Notes: generated from the letters alone by a model not told the origin. Numbered from the stretch's first letter, positions 1 through 10,696 are shown. The stretch: 64,000 nucleotides of DNA from Salinicoccus halodurans (GCF_900114445.1 NZ_FOTB01000001.1:430937-494936); one strand, 5' to 3'. A program made the numbers and translations.

Positions 1-1
1 A

Positions 2-1951
2 TTGATCTATTTCAGCTATCTGATCATCACTTCAAAAGATATCGAGCAGGCGCTGTCGAAAGATCTTTCGAACCTGGGGATGGTGCTGAAACGTACAGGG
101 CTCATCATCATTTCAGGTGCAGCCGGATTTGGAGAATGGATGAAGCAGCTGTTTGCGGCACTGTTTGAAGGAAGAAAAGAAGCGGCATCGAGGCCTGAAA
201 AGGACAAGCTTCAAAAATCAGGGACGAAGTCCCGTGTCGACCGGGCTAAGACCAAAAAAGACAGTCAGATGCCTAAAAATATCGAGGATTTCGAACCGGA
301 TGAATCGCTCATCGAAGATATGAACGCCATCGATGCCGATGCCGAAACTGAAGAAAGTACTGAGGCTGTTGCTGAAAAGGTTGAAACGAATAAGGAAGAA
401 TTTTCAGAGCCGAAGATTGACAGCGGAAGCAATGCATCCACAAAAATCGAATATGAATCGGAAGACCCGGGAAGCATACCGGAAGATATTGAATCGGATG
501 CCGAAGGTGAAAGTGAAATTGAAACGTTTGATGACGGTGAACTGAATGCCCTGAAACAATATGAACTTCCGGAAATCACTATGCTGAAGGACACAGAAGT
601 GACAGAGAAGGTCAGCAACAAAGAAGTGCTCAAGCAGGGGAGGATACTCGAAGAGACGCTTAAGAACTTCGGGGTTAACGCCAAAGTTTCCAAAATCAGG
701 ATCGGTCCTGCAGTGACCCAGTTTGAAATACAGCCTGACATCGGTGTCAAAGTCAGTAAAATCATCAACCTGCAGAATGATATTGCATTGAGCCTGGCGG
801 CAAAAGATATACGGATTGAAGCACCGATTCCGGGCAAATCCGCAGTGGGCATAGAAGTTCCAAACTCCGTCATCAGCATGGTGACTTTAAGGGAAGTCCT
901 CAAGAAGAAAAATTCCGGCAATCTGCTGGAAGTTGCTTTGGGTAAAGATATTTCAGGAAGCCCGATTACGGCCGAGCTCAACAAAATGCCGCATCTGCTT
1001 GTCGCAGGTGCTACAGGCAGCGGCAAATCAGTATGTATCAACGGGATTATCATCAGTCTCCTGATGAAGGCGAAACCGCATGAAGTGAAACTGATGATGA
1101 TCGACCCGAAAATGGTTGAGCTCAACGTCTATAATGGTATTCCCCACTTGTTGTCACCTGTGGTTACGAATCCTCAAAAAGCGAGCGATGCACTGAACAA
1201 GATAGTGAGTGAAATGGAACGCAGATATGATCTGTTCTCCCATTCCGGGACGAGAAATATCGAAGCATACAACCAATATCTGGAACGTGAGAGCGAGGAT
1301 CCGGAAAAAGTTCAGAAACTGCCGTATATTGTGGTGATCATCGACGAGCTTGCCGACCTGATGATGGTGGCATCGAAAGATGTGGAAGCTTCCATTACCA
1401 GAATTGCCCAGATGGCCCGTGCTGCAGGAATTCATCTGATCATCGCGACCCAGAGACCCTCTGTAGATGTTATTACTGGTATAATAAAAGCGAATATCCC
1501 GTCCAGAATCGCCTTCAGCGTGAGTTCGTCCACAGATTCGAGGACAATCATCGATTCGCAGGGAGCCGAAAAACTGCTTGGACGGGGGGATATGCTGTTC
1601 CTGCCTTCAGGGAGATCGAAACCGCTCCGTGTACAGGGCGCATTCCTGTCTGATGATGAAGTGACGGATGTTGTCGAATACATCACCAGCCAGATGAAGG
1701 CGAACTACGAAAAATCAATCATGAATAAACCGGTGGAGAAGGAACAGGTCGAATCTGAGGATGACCTTTATCCGGATGCGAAATGGTTTGTCATCGAAGA
1801 ACAGCGTGCCAGTGCTTCACTGCTGCAGCGCCAGTTCAGAATCGGCTATAACCGGGCAGCAAGGCTGGTCGATGATCTGGAAGCGAATGGTGTCATCGGG
1901 CCGAGCAGCGGAAGCAAGCCCCGCAATGTGCTAATACAGAATGAAGAGTAA
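2..1951 (+). CDS. ftsK: DNA translocase FtsK/SpoIIIE, partial (N-terminus outside window)
   Basis: This is the cytoplasmic part of the septal ATP-driven DNA pump that moves chromosome ends across the closing division septum. The visible 649 residues hold an acidic linker (about 75-185), the alpha/beta RecA-like motor with Walker A GATGSGKS near residue 336 and Walker [11 protein letters not shown] near 443, and a C-terminal gamma winged helix (about 580-645) that in the family reads KOPS-type sequences. Full-length homologues have roughly 130-150 further residues with membrane helices, so the start lies left of the window; the apparent TTG at base 2 is not a real start. The ymf genes follow directly. 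Confidence 0.95.
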   Translation: MIYFSYLIITSKDIEQALSKDLSNLGMVLKRTGLIIISGAAGFGEWMKQLFAALFEGRKEAASRPEKDKLQKSGTKSRVDRAKTKKDSQMPKNIEDFEPDESLIEDMNAIDADAETEESTEAVAEKVETNKEEFSEPKIDSGSNASTKIEYESEDPGSIPEDIESDAEGESEIETFDDGELNALKQYELPEITMLKDTEVTEKVSNKEVLKQGRILEETLKNFGVNAKVSKIRIGPAVTQFEIQPDIGVKVSKIINLQNDIALSLAAKDIRIEAPIPGKSAVGIEVPNSVISMVTLREVLKKKNSGNLLEVALGKDISGSPITAELNKMPHLLVAGATGSGKSVCINGIIISLLMKAKPHEVKLMMIDPKMVELNVYNGIPHLLSPVVTNPQKASDALNKIVSEMERRYDLFSHSGTRNIEAYNQYLERESEDPEKVQKLPYIVVIIDELADLMMVASKDVEASITRIAQMARAAGIHLIIATQRPSVDVITGIIKANIPSRIAFSVSSSTDSRTIIDSQGAEKLLGRGDMLFLPSGRSKPLRVQGAFLSDDEVTDVVEYITSQMKANYEKSIMNKPVEKEQVESEDDLYPDAKWFVIEEQRASASLLQRQFRIGYNRAARLVDDLEANGVIGPSSGSKPRNVLIQNEE

Positions 1952-1961
1952 GGAGCAAACT

Positions 1962-3227
1962 ATGTATAATGTCACTAAGACTGAAGTGAATCATATCCCT
2001 GCTAGAATCATCAATACTGATAAATTCAAGACGATCACCATCCAGCTACAGCTCAGAAGCCGGCTCAGTAAGGAGCGGGTGACAAAGCGCAATCTGCTTT
2101 CCCGCATGATGGTGAAGCGTACGCTCCGCCATCCGGCCGAAGCTGACTTATTAAATCATCTTGCCCATTATTACGGCGCCCATCTGACAACAAATGTCGG
2201 GCGCAAGGGCCAGGATCATATCGTAACTTTCAGCATGGAATTTGTGAACAATAAATTTATCAGGGAAGCTCTTGATATACCAAATGAAATGTGCAGAGTT
2301 TTAAAAGATGTGCTGGACACGCCGTTTGAATATGATGAGGATTTCACAGCATTTTTCGAACGTGAAAAACGCCTGTATAAAAACAGGCTGAAAAGCATGA
2401 AAGACAATCGTGCCCAGGCTAGTTTCCAGGCTATGGTGAATACGATGTTTGAAGATGAAGAATATAAGTATCTCTCTCATGGTGTGCTGGAAGATATTGA
2501 TTCCATCACATTGGAAGACCTCAGGGAAGAACATGCGGAAATGATGTCAGCAGATGATATGGTGATTTTAACAGCAGGAAGTGTGGATGACGGCATACTT
2601 GAAAACCTGTCGCTTATCCATTCAAGGGAAGAGAAGGAAGAAATTGACCACCAGCCGTACCCCTACAGGGCTGTGTCAAAAGTAAAACGTGCAACGGACA
2701 CACAAAAAATTGAGCAGGCAAAACTCAATATGGGATTCCGGGCTGAGCTGGATTCAGCTGAATCACATATGGCATTCAATGTGCTGAATCAGATGTTTGG
2801 CGGCACTGCTTCTTCATACTTATTCCGTAACATACGGGAAAAGCAGAGCCTTGCATACCAGATCAGTTCCCAGATAGATGTCAGGAACGGTTATATGTTC
2901 GTGATGGGCGGTGTGGATGCTGAAAATGTAGAAAAAGCTGAAAAAGGCATCCTTGAAGAGCTCGAACGCTTCAGAAGCGGAGATTTCGAAGATTCTTTCA
3001 TAGATGAAATCAAAGGCATGATGCGTGTAAACAGAAAAGAAGTGATGGATAAGCCGAAAGGTCTTATCGCACTGGAATATAACCAGCTTCTTAAAAAACC
3101 GGATACGCCGGAGTGGGAAACACAGCTCGCGCGCGTGGACAGAGCCCTCATCATAGAAATAAGCAAGAAAATCCATCTGGATACCGTATATGTACTGACA
3201 AGGAGTGATGAAGATGCAGCTGACTGA
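1962..3227 (+). CDS. ymfF: M16-family peptidase-like protein YmfF (non-catalytic)
   Basis: This 421-residue protein belongs to the M16 (insulinase/processing peptidase) family and pairs with the next gene. The N-terminal lobe lacks the zinc-binding HxxEH motif, as is usual for YmfF-type partners, so it is probably the structural half of a two-protein protease and not a broken gene. I chose ATG 1962 because AAGGAG at 1950-1955 sits six bases upstream; an in-frame ATG at 1941 lies inside the end of ftsK without its own ribosome site. The gene overlaps the start of ymfH by 14 bases, indicating translational coupling. Confidence 0.88.
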   Translation: MYNVTKTEVNHIPARIINTDKFKTITIQLQLRSRLSKERVTKRNLLSRMMVKRTLRHPAEADLLNHLAHYYGAHLTTNVGRKGQDHIVTFSMEFVNNKFIREALDIPNEMCRVLKDVLDTPFEYDEDFTAFFEREKRLYKNRLKSMKDNRAQASFQAMVNTMFEDEEYKYLSHGVLEDIDSITLEDLREEHAEMMSADDMVILTAGSVDDGILENLSLIHSREEKEEIDHQPYPYRAVSKVKRATDTQKIEQAKLNMGFRAELDSAESHMAFNVLNQMFGGTASSYLFRNIREKQSLAYQISSQIDVRNGYMFVMGGVDAENVEKAEKGILEELERFRSGDFEDSFIDEIKGMMRVNRKEVMDKPKGLIALEYNQLLKKPDTPEWETQLARVDRALIIEISKKIHLDTVYVLTRSDEDAAD

Positions 3228-4497
3228 GTATAGGGAAATAGATGAGAAAGTATACAGCCATAAATGCACCAACGGACTCGAAATTTTCGTTATCCAAAAA
3301 CCCGGCTACAGTAAAAAATTTGCAACTTATACGACAAAATATGGTTCCATGGATGATCTGTTCATGGTAGACGGCAGGGAACACCGTGTGCCGGACGGCA
3401 TTGCCCATTTCCTTGAACATAAGATGTTTGAAAAGGAAGACGGGGATGTTTTCAACTTGTTTTCAAAATACGGGGCGAATGCCAATGCATTTACTTCGTA
3501 TGACCGTACCTCCTATCTGTTCAGCACAACAGAAGACTTCACAAAAAATCTCGACCTGCTGATGAATATGGTTGAGAAACCGTACTTCACGGATGAAACT
3601 GTGGAACGGGAAGTCGGCATCATCAATGAGGAAATAAAAATGTATCAGGATAACCCGGGCTATAAGCTTTATTTTGAGACACTCAACCAGATGTATCATC
3701 AACTTCCCGTGAAAACGGATATTGCAGGGACCCTTGATTCCATCAGTGAAATTACAAAAGAGCACCTCTTCACATGCCACTCGACATTCTATCACCCATC
3801 AAATATGGTGATGATCCTCGTCGGGGATTTTGAAGTGGAATCATTGATTTCCCATGTAGATGAGCATCAGAATGACCGGGGTATCACTCACATCCCATCC
3901 ATTGAACGCAAATTGCCGGAAGAACCGGCGGAGATTGCTTTGAAACATAAAGTGCTTGAAATGGATGTGCAGGATACCAAGGTCATGATCGGATTCAAAA
4001 AGCTCCAGACTTTAGCATCAGCGTCTGAACGCCTTGTCCGGGACCTGTCGATGATGTTCGCACTTGATATGGTGTTCGGGGAGCAGTCACCTTACTATTA
4101 TGAACTGATGGATTCTGGACTGATTGACGACTCCTTCAACTTCAGCCATATCGAAGAAATTTCATTTGCGCACACCCTTCTGACATCGACTTCAGATGAA
4201 CCCGCTAAACTTAAGGAACGTCTGACTGAGATCATCAAAGAAGTGAAGAAGGATGAATTCTTCACAGATGAAAAACTGGCGAACCAGAAGCGTGAAGTGC
4301 TGGGGGATTATTTATCAAGTCTGAACTCACCAGAATATATTGCCAATCAATTCACCAAATATCATCTCGATGGCTATGACTTGTACAAGCTGCCGGAAAT
4401 CATAGAAAGTATCACTCCGGATGATGCCAAAAAACACTTTATCGATGTCATGGATCCAAATAACATGGTAGAGTGTATATTGAAACCGCATGGCTAG
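3214..4497 (+). CDS. ymfH: M16-family zinc peptidase YmfH
   Basis: This is the catalytic partner of YmfF. It carries the inverted zinc motif HFLEH near residue 68 followed by the expected downstream acidic residues, and has the four-lobed M16 length (427 residues). ATG 3214 is preferred because AAGGAG at 3200-3205 lies eight bases upstream; codons at 3205 and 3208 are too close to that site. It overlaps ymfF by 14 bases and ymfI by 8, so the run is one operon. The physiological substrate of this pair is not established; related proteins process small peptides. Confidence 0.88.
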   Translation: MQLTEYREIDEKVYSHKCTNGLEIFVIQKPGYSKKFATYTTKYGSMDDLFMVDGREHRVPDGIAHFLEHKMFEKEDGDVFNLFSKYGANANAFTSYDRTSYLFSTTEDFTKNLDLLMNMVEKPYFTDETVEREVGIINEEIKMYQDNPGYKLYFETLNQMYHQLPVKTDIAGTLDSISEITKEHLFTCHSTFYHPSNMVMILVGDFEVESLISHVDEHQNDRGITHIPSIERKLPEEPAEIALKHKVLEMDVQDTKVMIGFKKLQTLASASERLVRDLSMMFALDMVFGEQSPYYYELMDSGLIDDSFNFSHIEEISFAHTLLTSTSDEPAKLKERLTEIIKEVKKDEFFTDEKLANQKREVLGDYLSSLNSPEYIANQFTKYHLDGYDLYKLPEIIESITPDDAKKHFIDVMDPNNMVECILKPHG

Positions 4498-5176
4498 ATA
4501 CGTCATTACCGGCAGTACAGGCGATATCGGAAGCGCGGTGCATAAAATGCTGAAAGATCATGAAATCATCACATTTTCCAGGTCGAGGCAGCCTGAATAT
4601 TCAAGTACCCATCATCATCTCGATCTGTCAAAGCCATTTGAAGAAGATGTACTTGAAGACGCCCTGTCAGATATCGGGGTGCTGGACGGGCTGATATGGT
4701 GCCCGGGGGAGAGTCTGTATAACCTGATCCAGGATACAACACTCGAGGAAGTAGATGCACAGTATAACCTTGCTGTAAGATCCCTGGTAGCATTTGTCAG
4801 GGTCCTGCTGCCGAAACTCCGGAAAAGTGCCTCTGGCCGAATCGTCGTGATTACATCGGTATGGGGCAGGAACGGGGCGAGTTTTGAAAGCATATACGCT
4901 TCTATGAAAGGGGCGCAGGAAGCACTTGTAAAGTCTCTGGCAAAAGAATTTTCGGCCACAGACATTACAGTGAACGGCGTGGCACCCGGTGTCGTTGAAG
5001 GGGCGATGACGGACCTGCTGTCGGATTCGGACAGGGCTTTTTTAATGGAAGAGCTGCCGCAATCAAGATTTGTGCGCACAGAAGAAGTTGCGCATGCAGT
5101 CTGTTATCTGCTTGATTCAAAAGCAGGTTCTGTCAATGGTGAAATTATGAATATCAACGGGGGATGGTATACATGA
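4490..5176 (+). CDS. ymfI: Short-chain dehydrogenase/reductase YmfI
   Basis: This 228-residue SDR oxidoreductase has the N-terminal nucleotide-binding motif TGSTGDIG (residues 7-14) and the active-site YASMK (YxxxK) with a preceding serine in the ITSVWG stretch. The closing INGGWYT resembles 3-oxoacyl-ACP reductase-like SDRs. It sits between ymfH and ymfK, as in Bacillus and Staphylococcus, overlapping ymfH by 8 bases. Its substrate is unknown; a fatty-acid-type reductase role is only suggested by family. Confidence 0.85.
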   Translation: MARYVITGSTGDIGSAVHKMLKDHEIITFSRSRQPEYSSTHHHLDLSKPFEEDVLEDALSDIGVLDGLIWCPGESLYNLIQDTTLEEVDAQYNLAVRSLVAFVRVLLPKLRKSASGRIVVITSVWGRNGASFESIYASMKGAQEALVKSLAKEFSATDITVNGVAPGVVEGAMTDLLSDSDRAFLMEELPQSRFVRTEEVAHAVCYLLDSKAGSVNGEIMNINGGWYT

Positions 5177-6006
5177 ATAAGCACGTAGAAGATAAAAAAG
5201 ATATGTACCCGGAAAGAAACATCGAACAGTACATGGAATATGAAAATATCAATAACCGTCCCGGACTGCTCGGAGATGTTTCCTCATTGCTCGGCAACCT
5301 TGGAATCAGCATCAATACGATTAATGGTGTTGAAAACAGACGGCGGGGACTTCTGGTGCGTACCGATGAACTCAACAAGCTCAGACGCTTCCAGCTGATG
5401 AGCAGCTACATCGATGATATCAATATCCTGAAAATAAGAAAACCACAGGTGAGGGACAGACTGGCGGTCAGGCATGGCCGCTTCATCAAGCGTGCAGAAG
5501 AGGACAAGAAAGTCTTCCGATTCACCCGTGAAGAAATCGGTATACTGGTTGATTTCCTTGCTGAAATCTTCCAGGAGCCCGGACATCGTCTGATCGGCAT
5601 CCGGGGGATGCCCCGTGTCGGGAAGACCGAGTCCATCGTTGCAGGGAGTGTCACGGCGAAGAAGAAATGGCTGTTCCTGTCATCGACTTTAATAAAACAG
5701 ACGGAAAGAACAAGTTTAATAAAAGGGGAGTATAATGACAAGAACGTCTTCATCATCGACGGAGCTGTAACGACAAACTCCACCAAAGAGGAACACACGC
5801 ACCTGATCAGGGAGATAATGAGTTACCCTGCCATCAAAGTGGTGGAGCATCCTGACCTTTTCATCGAAGGGATGCACTATACACTCGAAGATTTTGACTA
5901 CATCATCGAACTTCGTGAAGATGAGAACCAGGAAATCACTTATGAAAAACACAAGAAGAAGCACTGGTTCCAGAATGAGGATATGGATTTCTTTGGTGGA
6001 ATGTAG
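5173..6006 (+). CDS. ymfK: YmfK family protein (ACT-like domain plus P-loop)
   Basis: This conserved Firmicute protein (DUF3388 family) has an N-terminal ACT-like segment containing NRPGLLGDVSSLLG and a later P-loop-like GIRGMPRVGKTES (about residues 147-159). No function is established. The start at 5173 has a GGGGG ribosome site nine bases upstream; ATG 5164 is an alternative but is crowded against that site. It overlaps the end of ymfI by four bases and is followed after eight bases by rodZ, consistent with one envelope-related operon. Confidence 0.85.
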   Translation: MNKHVEDKKDMYPERNIEQYMEYENINNRPGLLGDVSSLLGNLGISINTINGVENRRRGLLVRTDELNKLRRFQLMSSYIDDINILKIRKPQVRDRLAVRHGRFIKRAEEDKKVFRFTREEIGILVDFLAEIFQEPGHRLIGIRGMPRVGKTESIVAGSVTAKKKWLFLSSTLIKQTERTSLIKGEYNDKNVFIIDGAVTTNSTKEEHTHLIREIMSYPAIKVVEHPDLFIEGMHYTLEDFDYIIELREDENQEITYEKHKKKHWFQNEDMDFFGGM

Positions 6007-6014
6007 GAGGTACC

Positions 6015-6842
6015 ATGAAACTCGGAGCATATTTGAAAGATAAACGCGAAAAATCCGGCATAACGCTTAAGGAAATGCAGGAGAAATCCGGCATCAGAAA
6101 AGAGATTATAAAACGCATGGAAACCGGCGATTTTAAAACCCTTCCCGATCCGAAGCATACTCGTTTTTTAATTGAACAGTATACGGCAGCGATTGGACTC
6201 GACGGCGGGGCGCTGATGGAAAAGCATGCGGATGAAATCCCCGATTCATCAGTGGAAGGCAAAAAACGCCAGCAGAATGATAATGAAGATTACCAGTACT
6301 TGAAAAAGGTACTGATCAGTTTCGTCATCATGATCATTGTACTGTTCATAGGATGGATGATTCTGCTGCAGATCGGATCCCAGGCCGGAATATTCACCCA
6401 GCAGCCTGTATACGATGTAGGTGAAACAGAAATCGCCGAAGAGGATACTGCCGAGGAGGAGCAAACTGAGGAAACGGCTCAGAATGAAGAGGAAACAGAA
6501 GAAGAGCCAACGGAAGAAGCACCTTCAGGAGCAGACTATTCCTTCACGGGCTCTGACGGCAATACACTGTTCTACGACATCAATGTGGATGGTCCGCTTA
6601 CGATTTCACTGCAGGGTGAGAATGCATCCTGGGTGACACTGTCCGATGATGCAGGCAATACCTATGCCTATGAAGAGCTCTCAGAGGGAGAATTCGAAAT
6701 CGCCGAAGAAGCAAAAATCCTGTATCTCACACTCGGAAATGCAACAGATTTCAATGTGCAGATCGACGGCCAAACACTTGATGACAGTCAGAGCGGAGAT
6801 GCAGTCACGGTCTATTACCAATTTAACATAGTAAAGGAGTAA
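6015..6842 (+). CDS. rodZ: RodZ (YmfM), cytoskeletal membrane protein
   Basis: RodZ anchors MreB-type elongation machinery in rods; coccoid relatives keep a homologue. The protein has an N-terminal Cro-like helix-turn-helix (residues 1-70), one membrane helix (about 95-118, [19 protein letters not shown]), a glutamate-rich linker (about 135-178) and a C-terminal extracellular beta domain of the DUF4115 type (about 180-270). TAGGAGG just upstream of ATG 6015 supports the start. It lies between ymfK and pgsA as in other Bacillales. Confidence 0.9.
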   Translation: MKLGAYLKDKREKSGITLKEMQEKSGIRKEIIKRMETGDFKTLPDPKHTRFLIEQYTAAIGLDGGALMEKHADEIPDSSVEGKKRQQNDNEDYQYLKKVLISFVIMIIVLFIGWMILLQIGSQAGIFTQQPVYDVGETEIAEEDTAEEEQTEETAQNEEETEEEPTEEAPSGADYSFTGSDGNTLFYDINVDGPLTISLQGENASWVTLSDDAGNTYAYEELSEGEFEIAEEAKILYLTLGNATDFNVQIDGQTLDDSQSGDAVTVYYQFNIVKE

Positions 6843-6846
6843 GCTT

Positions 6847-7434
6847 ATGAATATCCCCAATCAATTGACGCTGTTCAGGGTAGTGCTTATTCCCGTATTT
6901 CTCGTATTTGCACTCATTGATTTCGGATGGGGCAGCATGTTTTTCCTCGGCGGGGAGGAAATCCGGATTGAGCAATTTACAGCAGCCATCATCTTCATTG
7001 TTGCGGCACTGACTGATTTTCTGGATGGCTATCTTGCGAGAAAATGGAATCTGATAACGAACATGGGGAAATTTTTAGACCCGCTTGCAGATAAAGTCCT
7101 TGTCACAACCGGTCTGATTGTCCTGGTCGAGTGGCATGTGATTTCATCCTGGATTGCTGTACTGATCATTGCGCGTGAATTTGCAGTGACCGGCCTGCGA
7201 TTACTCCAGATTGAACAAGGGTATGTAAGTGCTGCAGGACAATTGGGAAAGATAAAAACGACATTCCAGATGATTGCCCTTGTACTGCTCCTGTGCGGTG
7301 ATATGTTCACTGCATATATGCCATTTTCATTAGGCCTCGCAGCCATGTATATTGCAGTATTTTTCACAGTCCTGTCAGGGCTCGAATATTTCTATAAAGG
7401 CAGAGCAGTATTCCTTGATGATAAGGGTAAATGA
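6847..7434 (+). CDS. pgsA: CDP-diacylglycerol--glycerol-3-phosphate 3-phosphatidyltransferase
   Basis: PgsA makes phosphatidylglycerol phosphate, the first committed step to phosphatidylglycerol and cardiolipin, at the cytoplasmic membrane. The CDP-alcohol phosphotransferase signature is complete: DG..AR........G...D...D, seen as DGYLARKW, then [11 protein letters not shown] (about residues 60-85). Several hydrophobic helices follow, and the 195-residue length is typical. The start is four bases after rodZ, with AAAGGAG overlapping the rodZ stop. In Staphylococcus and Bacillus cinA usually separates pgsA from recA; it is absent here. Confidence 0.95.
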   Translation: MNIPNQLTLFRVVLIPVFLVFALIDFGWGSMFFLGGEEIRIEQFTAAIIFIVAALTDFLDGYLARKWNLITNMGKFLDPLADKVLVTTGLIVLVEWHVISSWIAVLIIAREFAVTGLRLLQIEQGYVSAAGQLGKIKTTFQMIALVLLLCGDMFTAYMPFSLGLAAMYIAVFFTVLSGLEYFYKGRAVFLDDKGK

Positions 7435-7532
7435 TTTTGGAAGCGGAAAAACACGGTATTCCATTAACAGGACCATTATCCGGACAAAAACAGCAAAAAT
7501 GCGAACAAGTTGTGGAAAACAGCGTCTGAAAG

Positions 7533-7572
7533 CGAATATATGTTCGCTTTTTATTTTTATACATGGTATAAT
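7533..7572 (+). promoter_or_regulatory. SOS (LexA) box and promoter of recA
   Basis: CGAATATATGTTCG at 7533-7546 differs by one base from the Gram-positive LexA operator CGAACATATGTTCG. It overlaps a -35-like TTCGCT (7544-7549), which is 17 bases from a perfect TATAAT at 7567-7572. LexA bound here would cover the -35 element, giving DNA-damage control of recA. Confidence 0.85.
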
Positions 7573-7603
7573 AAAGACCGAAAAGAAATGATGGAGGGTT
7601 ATT

Positions 7604-8665
7604 ATGGACGAGAGACAAAAAGCGATTGATACAGTGATAAAGAATATGGAGAAGTCGTTCGGTAAAGGGGCGGTCATGAAGCTTGGGGATGAGGCGGGCC
7701 GTAAAGTATCCGCAGTATCCAGCGGTTCCATTACCCTGGACAATGCACTTGGAGTCGGCGGATATCCCAAAGGCAGAATCATTGAAGTCTACGGTCCGGA
7801 ATCCTCCGGTAAAACGACAGTTGCCCTTCATGCGATCGCTGCTGTACAAAAGGAAGGCGGTATAGCCGCTTTCATCGATGCAGAACACGCACTTGATCCC
7901 GAGTATGCAAAAAATCTCGGTGTTGATATAGAGAACCTTTACCTGTCACAGCCGGATACAGGCGAGCAGGGACTTGAAATAACTGAAGCATTCGTCAGAA
8001 GCGGTGCAGTGGATATCGTCGTTGTCGATTCTGTTGCAGCACTGACACCAAGAGCAGAAATTGAAGGTGAGATGGGCGATGCACACGTCGGTCTGCAGGC
8101 GCGTCTCATGAGCCAGGCTCTGAGAAAACTTTCCGGAGCCATCTCCAAAAGTAACACGACAGCGATGTTCATCAACCAGATCCGTGAAAAGGTCGGTGTG
8201 ATGTTCGGTAACCCGGAAACAACACCGGGTGGACGGGCTCTTAAATTCTACAGTTCTGTCCGTCTGGAAGTACGCCGTGCGGAACAGCTGAAACTGGGGC
8301 AGGAAATCGTGGGTAACCGGACGAAGATCAAAGTCGTCAAGAATAAGGTTGCACCGCCATTCCGCGTTGCCGAAGTGGACATCATGTACGGTCTGGGGAT
8401 TTCCAGGACCGGCGAACTCATCGATCTTGGATCGGAACATGAAATCATCCAGAAGAGCGGTGCCTGGTATTCCTACGAGGGGGAACGCCTCGGCCAGGGT
8501 AAAGAGAATGTTAAAGAGCATTTGAAAAACAATCCTGAGCTGCTTGCTGAAATTGAAGGGAAACTTAGAAATGCCCTCGGTTTTGGAGAGAAGTCAGAGG
8601 AAGAGACCGAAGAAGAGAAGGATAATGAAGCATCTTCAGATTCATTGTTTGAGGACGATAAATAA
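7604..8665 (+). CDS. recA: RecA recombinase
   Basis: RecA forms the filament on single-stranded DNA that drives strand exchange and triggers LexA self-cleavage. The 353-residue protein shows the Walker A GPESSGKT near residue 65, the [12 protein letters not shown] loop-L2 region and an acidic C-terminal tail rich in glutamate. ATG 7604 follows TGGAGGG. It has its own SOS promoter and ends before a long-stem hairpin, so it is probably monocistronic. Confidence 0.98.
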   Translation: MDERQKAIDTVIKNMEKSFGKGAVMKLGDEAGRKVSAVSSGSITLDNALGVGGYPKGRIIEVYGPESSGKTTVALHAIAAVQKEGGIAAFIDAEHALDPEYAKNLGVDIENLYLSQPDTGEQGLEITEAFVRSGAVDIVVVDSVAALTPRAEIEGEMGDAHVGLQARLMSQALRKLSGAISKSNTTAMFINQIREKVGVMFGNPETTPGGRALKFYSSVRLEVRRAEQLKLGQEIVGNRTKIKVVKNKVAPPFRVAEVDIMYGLGISRTGELIDLGSEHEIIQKSGAWYSYEGERLGQGKENVKEHLKNNPELLAEIEGKLRNALGFGEKSEEETEEEKDNEASSDSLFEDDK

Positions 8666-8693
8666 GCGGCGGTGCGAAACCCCGGAAAAATTA

Positions 8694-8740
8694 TCAGGCA
8701 CCTGAATGGAAATAGCCCGTTCTGGTGCTTGATTTTATTT
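8694..8740 (+). terminator. Probable terminator after recA
   Basis: TCAGGCACC (8694-8702) pairs with GGTGCTTGA (8724-8732), nine pairs with one G-U, and is followed by ATTTTATTT. The loop is long (21 bases), so efficiency is uncertain. Confidence 0.55.
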
Positions 8741-8831
8741 ACATTTATCTTTAGAATTGGTTATATATAATATTAAGTTCGATCTATATTATATACAACA
8801 ATAGCTAGAGCCTGTTAGGGAGGTGTTTATT

Positions 8832-10391
8832 GTGGACATGATAGACATTTTCTTAATCTTGCTTGGCATTATTCTAGGTGTTGTTATCGGATATTTTATC
8901 GTCAGAAACACTTTGACTAAACGGCAGCAGGAGGCGCGGACATCCGCAGAGCATATTATTAATGAAGCGGAAAAAGAAGCAGAAAGCCTCAAGAAAGAAA
9001 AGCTGCTCGAGGCAAAAGAGGAGAACCAGAATCTCAAAGATGCCTTTGAACGTGATTCCAGTGAAAAACGGGAGGACCTCAAAGCGCAGGAATCCAGACT
9101 TCTCCAAAGGGAACAGACACTTGACCGTAAAAGTGAAGTTCTGGATAAAAAGGATGAAGCACTGGAGAGCAAAGAAGCCAAAATTGAAGAAAAACAGCAA
9201 ATGGTTGATGCCGAGGATCAGAAGATTAAAGAAATAATCAGTCGGCAAGAAGAAGAATTATCCCGCATCTCCGGACTCACGCGTGATGAAGCACGTAATG
9301 AAATCTTCACTGAAGTGGAGAGAGAACTGTCACATGATATGGCCGTAATGGTGAAAGAGAAAGAAGATCAAATGAAACTTGAAGTGGATAAGAAAGCGAA
9401 AGAACTGCTCGCTGTAACGGCACAGCGCTATGCGGCCGAGTACACGAGCGAATCCACAGTATCTGTTGTAAATCTTCCAAATGATGAGATGAAAGGCCGG
9501 ATCATAGGCAGGGAAGGTCGTAATATACGCACCCTTGAAACATTGACAGGTGTTGACCTGATCATTGATGATACGCCTGAGGCAGTCATACTCTCAGGTT
9601 TCGATCCAATCCGCCGCGCCATTGCCAAAAATGCTCTGGAAGCATTGGTACAGGATGGAAGAATCCATCCCGGACGCATCGAAGAAATGGTGGATAAGGC
9701 GAAACGCAATATGGAAGCGGATATCAGGGATGCCGGTGAAGCTGCGGCATTTGAACTGGATATCCACAATCTCCATCCCGAGCTTGTCAAACATCTCGGT
9801 AAAATGAAATACCGTTTGAGCTACGGCCAAAATGTATTGAAACACTCTGTCGAGGTCGGTTATCTGGCCGGCATGCTCGCAAGTGAACTTGGAGAGGATG
9901 TACAGCTTGCCAGACGTGCAGGATTGCTGCATGATATCGGCAAAGCGATTGACCATGAAGTTGAGGGCAGTCATGTTGAAATCGGCGTTGAACTTGCGAA
10001 ACGTTATAAAGAACATCCGACAGTCATCAATGCGATCCATTCGCACCATGGTGATGTAGAACCGACAAGCATCATTTCGATTATTGTAGCAGCGGCTGAC
10101 GCACTCAGTGCAGCAAGGCCGGGCGCAAGACGGGAGACGCTTGAAAATTATGTGAAACGTCTTGAAAGACTTGAATCGATCGCCGAAGGCTATGAAGGTG
10201 TTGAGAAAACATTTGCGATTCAGGCAGGGCGCGAAATCCGTGTAATGGTTAAACCGGATGAACTGGATGACCTCAGTGCACATAGACTGGCAAGAGATAT
10301 TAAGAAACAGGTTGAAGATGAACTGCAGTATCCTGGACACATTAAAGTGACAGTGGTCCGAGAGATGAGGGCAGTAGAATATGCCAAATAG
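8832..10391 (+). CDS. rny: Ribonuclease Y
   Basis: RNase Y is the membrane-anchored endoribonuclease that starts decay of many mRNAs. The layout is complete: one N-terminal membrane helix (about 4-24), a long charged coiled coil (25-200), a KH domain with [12 protein letters not shown] (about 220), and an HD domain with [12 protein letters not shown] (about 365). GTG 8832 is preferred because GGAGG (8819-8823) lies eight bases upstream; ATG 8838 is an alternative. A strong terminator follows. RicA, a known modulator of RNase Y specificity, is encoded at 21 kb. Confidence 0.96.
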   Translation: MDMIDIFLILLGIILGVVIGYFIVRNTLTKRQQEARTSAEHIINEAEKEAESLKKEKLLEAKEENQNLKDAFERDSSEKREDLKAQESRLLQREQTLDRKSEVLDKKDEALESKEAKIEEKQQMVDAEDQKIKEIISRQEEELSRISGLTRDEARNEIFTEVERELSHDMAVMVKEKEDQMKLEVDKKAKELLAVTAQRYAAEYTSESTVSVVNLPNDEMKGRIIGREGRNIRTLETLTGVDLIIDDTPEAVILSGFDPIRRAIAKNALEALVQDGRIHPGRIEEMVDKAKRNMEADIRDAGEAAAFELDIHNLHPELVKHLGKMKYRLSYGQNVLKHSVEVGYLAGMLASELGEDVQLARRAGLLHDIGKAIDHEVEGSHVEIGVELAKRYKEHPTVINAIHSHHGDVEPTSIISIIVAAADALSAARPGARRETLENYVKRLERLESIAEGYEGVEKTFAIQAGREIRVMVKPDELDDLSAHRLARDIKKQVEDELQYPGHIKVTVVREMRAVEYAK

Positions 10392-10393
10392 AA

Positions 10394-10424
10394 AAACCAG
10401 CAGGAATGCCTGCTGGTTTTCTTA
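10394..10424 (+). terminator. Rho-independent terminator of rny
   Basis: AAACCAGCAGG (10394-10404) and CCTGCTGGTTT (10409-10419) form an 11-bp stem with a four-base loop, followed by a T-rich tract. The A-run on the 5' side could also serve the minus-strand small gene that converges from the right. Confidence 0.92.
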
Positions 10425-10435
10425 TTTTTCATTCT

Positions 10436-10648
10436 TTAAATATGAATTTCTATATCTCTGATATTTTTGAAAGCTTCACTTGTTTCCTGCGTGTTATTGG
10501 AGAAGCGTTCGTATTTTTCAGCAAGCTTGTATGCGCTGAGGTAGAGTTCAAGGCTGTCTTTAGCCTTGTCTTCGATGGATTCACTCTCAGAAGGATTGGC
10601 CATTAATGTCAATTTAGCGAATTCCCTGGGATCGATGGATAAAGTCAA
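10436..10648 (-). CDS. Small acidic hypothetical protein between rny and ymdB
   Basis: I do not recognise this family. The frame encodes about 70 residues with an acidic helical stretch (ESESIEDKAKDSLELYL) and no signal peptide or membrane helix. On the minus strand AGGAG lies eight bases before a TTG at 10648, which I take as the start; a GTG at 10657 is too close to that site. The gene is convergent with rny and divergent from ymdB. Its codon pattern looks protein-like, but there is no homology evidence in hand. Confidence 0.6.
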   Translation of the reverse strand: MTLSIDPREFAKLTLMANPSESESIEDKAKDSLELYLSAYKLAEKYERFSNNTQETSEAFKNIRDIEIHI

Positions 10649-10696
10649 ATTATTCACTCCTAATTAATTTATAGGTAATAGATACCCCAAAGCGTG

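Noticed and set aside
265-1125. Long minus-strand open frame opposite ftsK
   Set aside because: It is serine-rich with no ribosome site and mirrors a well-conserved plus-strand gene; a typical antisense shadow.
1962-3227. ymfF as a pseudogene because the HxxEH zinc motif is missing
   Set aside because: Loss of the motif is the norm for this member of the YmfF/YmfH pair; the frame is full length and coupled to ymfH.
8665-8831. A riboswitch between recA and rny
   Set aside because: Only one long-loop hairpin with a T-rich tail is present; it reads as the recA terminator.
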